A DNA stretch of 64,000 nt. Source: Lacipirellulaceae bacterium. GTDB taxonomy: Bacteria > Planctomycetota > Planctomycetia > Pirellulales > Lacipirellulaceae. This document shows positions 62,070 to 64,000 of the stretch, one piece after another. The translations under genes were made by a program, and so were the position numbers. The stretch is taken from the NCBI GenBank assembly GCA_040218535.1, contig JAVJRG010000005.1, positions 310,001 to 374,000 on the forward strand, written 5' to 3'. Below the pieces are notes generated by a model. That model worked only from the letters and a program-made list of their open reading frames with translations. It ran no database searches and had not been told where the DNA came from. Position 1 is the stretch's first letter. Every line of letters begins with the position of its first letter.

Positions 62070-64000
62070 ATGAGCAACGGCAACACTCAAAAACGAACCC
62101 GCCAGCAGCGCGTTGCAGCAGTTGAGCTTCAACCGGGGGTCTGGCGTACCCTTTGGTCGAATCTTCAGCGCGGCGGGGTTTTGCTGCGCATTGGTTTGGC
62201 TGCTGGGGCCGCTTTGTTCTTGTGGGCTTTCACGCAAAGCTGGGATCCGCCCTTTGAGTATCAAAAGGGTGAAATCCCTCAACGTGATCTGGTCGCGCGG
62301 ACTGATTTCGAACAGCTTGATGAGAAAGCGACCGAGGAAGCGAAAGAGAAGGCACGAAAGCTGGCAGTTGCCATCTTCAATCAAGACCCGGCGCCTCTGG
62401 AACAGATGCGTGCCCAACTAGTCGGAGAGATCACGAAGCTACTTGCTGCCAAGTCATGGGAAGAAGTTGACTCGAACCTGTGGGCGGAGTTTCAGCCACC
62501 TCTAGCCCCAGGGACTCCTGACCCGACCGACGAACAGCGTGTCGCTCAATTCGAGCGATTTCAAGAGGCGTTCAGCGAAGAAGGGGCCATCGATAAGTTT
62601 GCCGAGGAACTGGCCGCTGTGATGGCACCTTTTGAGCAGTGGGGTCTGCTTGAGCCATTGCCTGCCGAGTGGGATGCCAACTTTGAGAAGATCGAGGTTC
62701 GCACCAAGGACAGCGAGTCGTTCGGTGCTCAGAAGGAAGTTTCCGAAGTTCTCATTGAGAACGTCGCCGCGAAATTGCAGCAATCACTCAATGAGCGGCT
62801 TAGTTCGTTGGAACTTGCTCAGAAAGTTTTCGCCTGGCTCCGTCCGCGGCTAAAGCCGACGCTTGTTGTTGACCATGATGCGACGCATCTGGCACAAGAC
62901 GAGATGGCAGAGAACGAACCGCCGGTCACCAAGCCTTACCGAGCTGGTGAGGATGTTCTGGCCACCGCGGGAGAACCGCTCTCCGAAGACGCCATGAAGC
63001 TCCTGGAGTTGGAGTACCAGCAACAAAGCTCAGATCGCACTTTTGCTGAAAGGCTGCAACGATCCGTTTCGATCTTAGGAATGTTCGTTGCGCTCTACAC
63101 ACTATGCGCTGTGTATATCTATGCTCGAGAGCCAAAAATTATCAACGAGCTTTTGCGTTTGGTGACGCTCCTCTCACTAGTGGTGATTACCGTAGCTTTG
63201 GCAAAGATCATCAATCAGTACAGTTCAGCAGTTGATGTGCTGCCGTTGCTTCTGTGCGGGATGACCTTGGCCATTGCTTATGGACAGGAGCTTTCACTGC
63301 TGATCTCAGCGTGTATCGCGCTGATTATTGTGTTGACGAACGGTCACGATTTCCCACAAGCATTAGTGCTGACGGCGACGACCGCAGGCGCTATTCTGGT
63401 TCTGAAGCAGGTGCGCACCCGTAGCAAGCTACTGCTGGTTGGTTTTACCGCTGCTGTTGTTGGCTTTCTGACAACCTTAGGCGTTGGCACCCTCTATGGT
63501 CGTCCCCTGCCGTTGCTACTCGAAGAAGGGGGGCACTTGGCCCTTTGGTCGGTGATTGCGGGTTCGCTCATGACCGTCTTGCTGCCAGCGGTCGAAAGAG
63601 CCTTCAATGTGCTGACCGATATGCGTCTGTTCGAGCTTGGCGATCCGGCATTACCTCTTCTGCAAGAGCTCGTTCGCCGTGCCCCAGGCACGTACAACCA
63701 TTCGATTACCGTTGCTTCGCTGGCGGAATCGGCCGCGGAAGCGATCGGTGCGCGTGGGTTGCTCGTTCGCGTGGGTGCTTACTATCACGACATCGGCAAA
63801 ATGCTCAAGCCGGGATACTTTATTGAGAACCAAGGCCAGGGCGACAACCGGCACGATTCGCTGATGCCGGCGATGAGTACCTTGGTGATCATCGCCCACG
63901 TCAAAGACGGCGCTGACCTCGCGCGGCAGAACAACATCCCGGAGGCGTTGATTGACTTTATCCAGCAACATCACGGAACGACTTTGGTCGAGTACTTCTA
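62070..64000 (+). CDS. 7TM-HD phosphohydrolase (PgpH/7TMR-HD type), partial at right edge
   Basis: At least 643 residues from the ATG at 62070; the C-terminus runs past the window. One N-terminal helix (GVLLRIGLAAGAALFLWAF), a long extracytoplasmic 7TMR-HDED-like domain (about 60-330, helix-rich QLVGEITKLLAAKSWEEVDS), seven membrane helices (about 335-515; YTLCAVYIYAREPK, VITVALAKIINQ, VLPLLLCGMTLAIAYGQELS), then an HD domain with TYNHSITVASLAESAAEAIG (about 542) and GAYYHDIGKMLKPGYF (about 572). The His-Asp of HD (YHDIGK) is intact. PgpH members hydrolyse c-di-AMP; this is likely but not proven. Confidence 0.92.
   Translation, partial: MSNGNTQKRTRQQRVAAVELQPGVWRTLWSNLQRGGVLLRIGLAAGAALFLWAFTQSWDPPFEYQKGEIPQRDLVARTDFEQLDEKATEEAKEKARKLAVAIFNQDPAPLEQMRAQLVGEITKLLAAKSWEEVDSNLWAEFQPPLAPGTPDPTDEQRVAQFERFQEAFSEEGAIDKFAEELAAVMAPFEQWGLLEPLPAEWDANFEKIEVRTKDSESFGAQKEVSEVLIENVAAKLQQSLNERLSSLELAQKVFAWLRPRLKPTLVVDHDATHLAQDEMAENEPPVTKPYRAGEDVLATAGEPLSEDAMKLLELEYQQQSSDRTFAERLQRSVSILGMFVALYTLCAVYIYAREPKIINELLRLVTLLSLVVITVALAKIINQYSSAVDVLPLLLCGMTLAIAYGQELSLLISACIALIIVLTNGHDFPQALVLTATTAGAILVLKQVRTRSKLLLVGFTAAVVGFLTTLGVGTLYGRPLPLLLEEGGHLALWSVIAGSLMTVLLPAVERAFNVLTDMRLFELGDPALPLLQELVRRAPGTYNHSITVASLAESAAEAIGARGLLVRVGAYYHDIGKMLKPGYFIENQGQGDNRHDSLMPAMSTLVIIAHVKDGADLARQNNIPEALIDFIQQHHGTTLVEYF

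Overview
The window looks like chromosomal DNA of a planctomycete, most likely order Pirellulales. Family signatures support this: a cysteine-rich YTV-repeat cell-surface protein, SHD1 (SLA1 homology domain 1) repeats, a DUF1080 secreted protein, four PEP-CTERM proteins, a VIT/vWA protein, DUF3467, and many dispersed intergenic inverted repeats. Most genes are housekeeping or envelope genes. No phage, IS transposase or CRISPR array was found. There is one tRNA gene (Gln, TTG).

Layout. 1-10.6 kb: SHD1/WD40-like secreted protein (cut by the left edge), a HEAT-type lipoprotein, valS, cimA and an SPFH/Band 7 membrane protein. 10.7-15.1 kb: a DUF1080 protein, then a tight three-gene minus-strand operon that reads as lysine catabolism (DUF1338 dioxygenase, lysine 6-dehydrogenase/saccharopine-dehydrogenase-like enzyme, ALDH7-type dehydrogenase). 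15.1-16.4 kb: an AT-richer pair, a small unknown protein and a soluble Ser/Thr kinase. 16.5-22.4 kb: ftsK with an extraordinary acidic tail, truB, rsmG, DUF3467. 22.5-29.4 kb: PEP-CTERM protein with YxxGYxxG repeats, TPR protein, lpxA, secreted protein, ppdK, CPBP protease. 29.5-30.64 kb: an AT-richer island of small membrane/lipoprotein ORFs ending in a site that folds like an integron attC. 30.7-36.7 kb: MATE transporter, inositol-monophosphatase-like enzyme, YTV protein, rex. 36.75-43.9 kb: tRNA-Gln, a HAL2/CysQ-type nucleotidase, the classic rpsB-tsf-pyrH-frr cluster and a tandem parvulin protein. 44-50.2 kb: AlaC-like aminotransferase, sigma-54 AAA+ activator without receiver domain, three PEP-CTERM genes, orphan receiver protein. 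50.5-55 kb: YtrA-type GntR regulator with its ABC transporter, a possible structured RNA, carA. 55-64 kb: VIT/vWA protein, purA, uppS-cdsA, phoH and a 7TM-HD phosphohydrolase cut by the right edge.

The strongest candidates for something new are the attC-terminated island (29.5-30.64 kb), the kinase/small-protein pair (15.1-16.4 kb), the compact lysine-degradation operon, a candidate terminated ncRNA at 53.63-53.79 kb, the acidic FtsK tail, and repeat families that sit at gene ends and in places have entered coding sequence (purA and alaC C-termini, uppS N-terminus, cdsA interior, carA linker).
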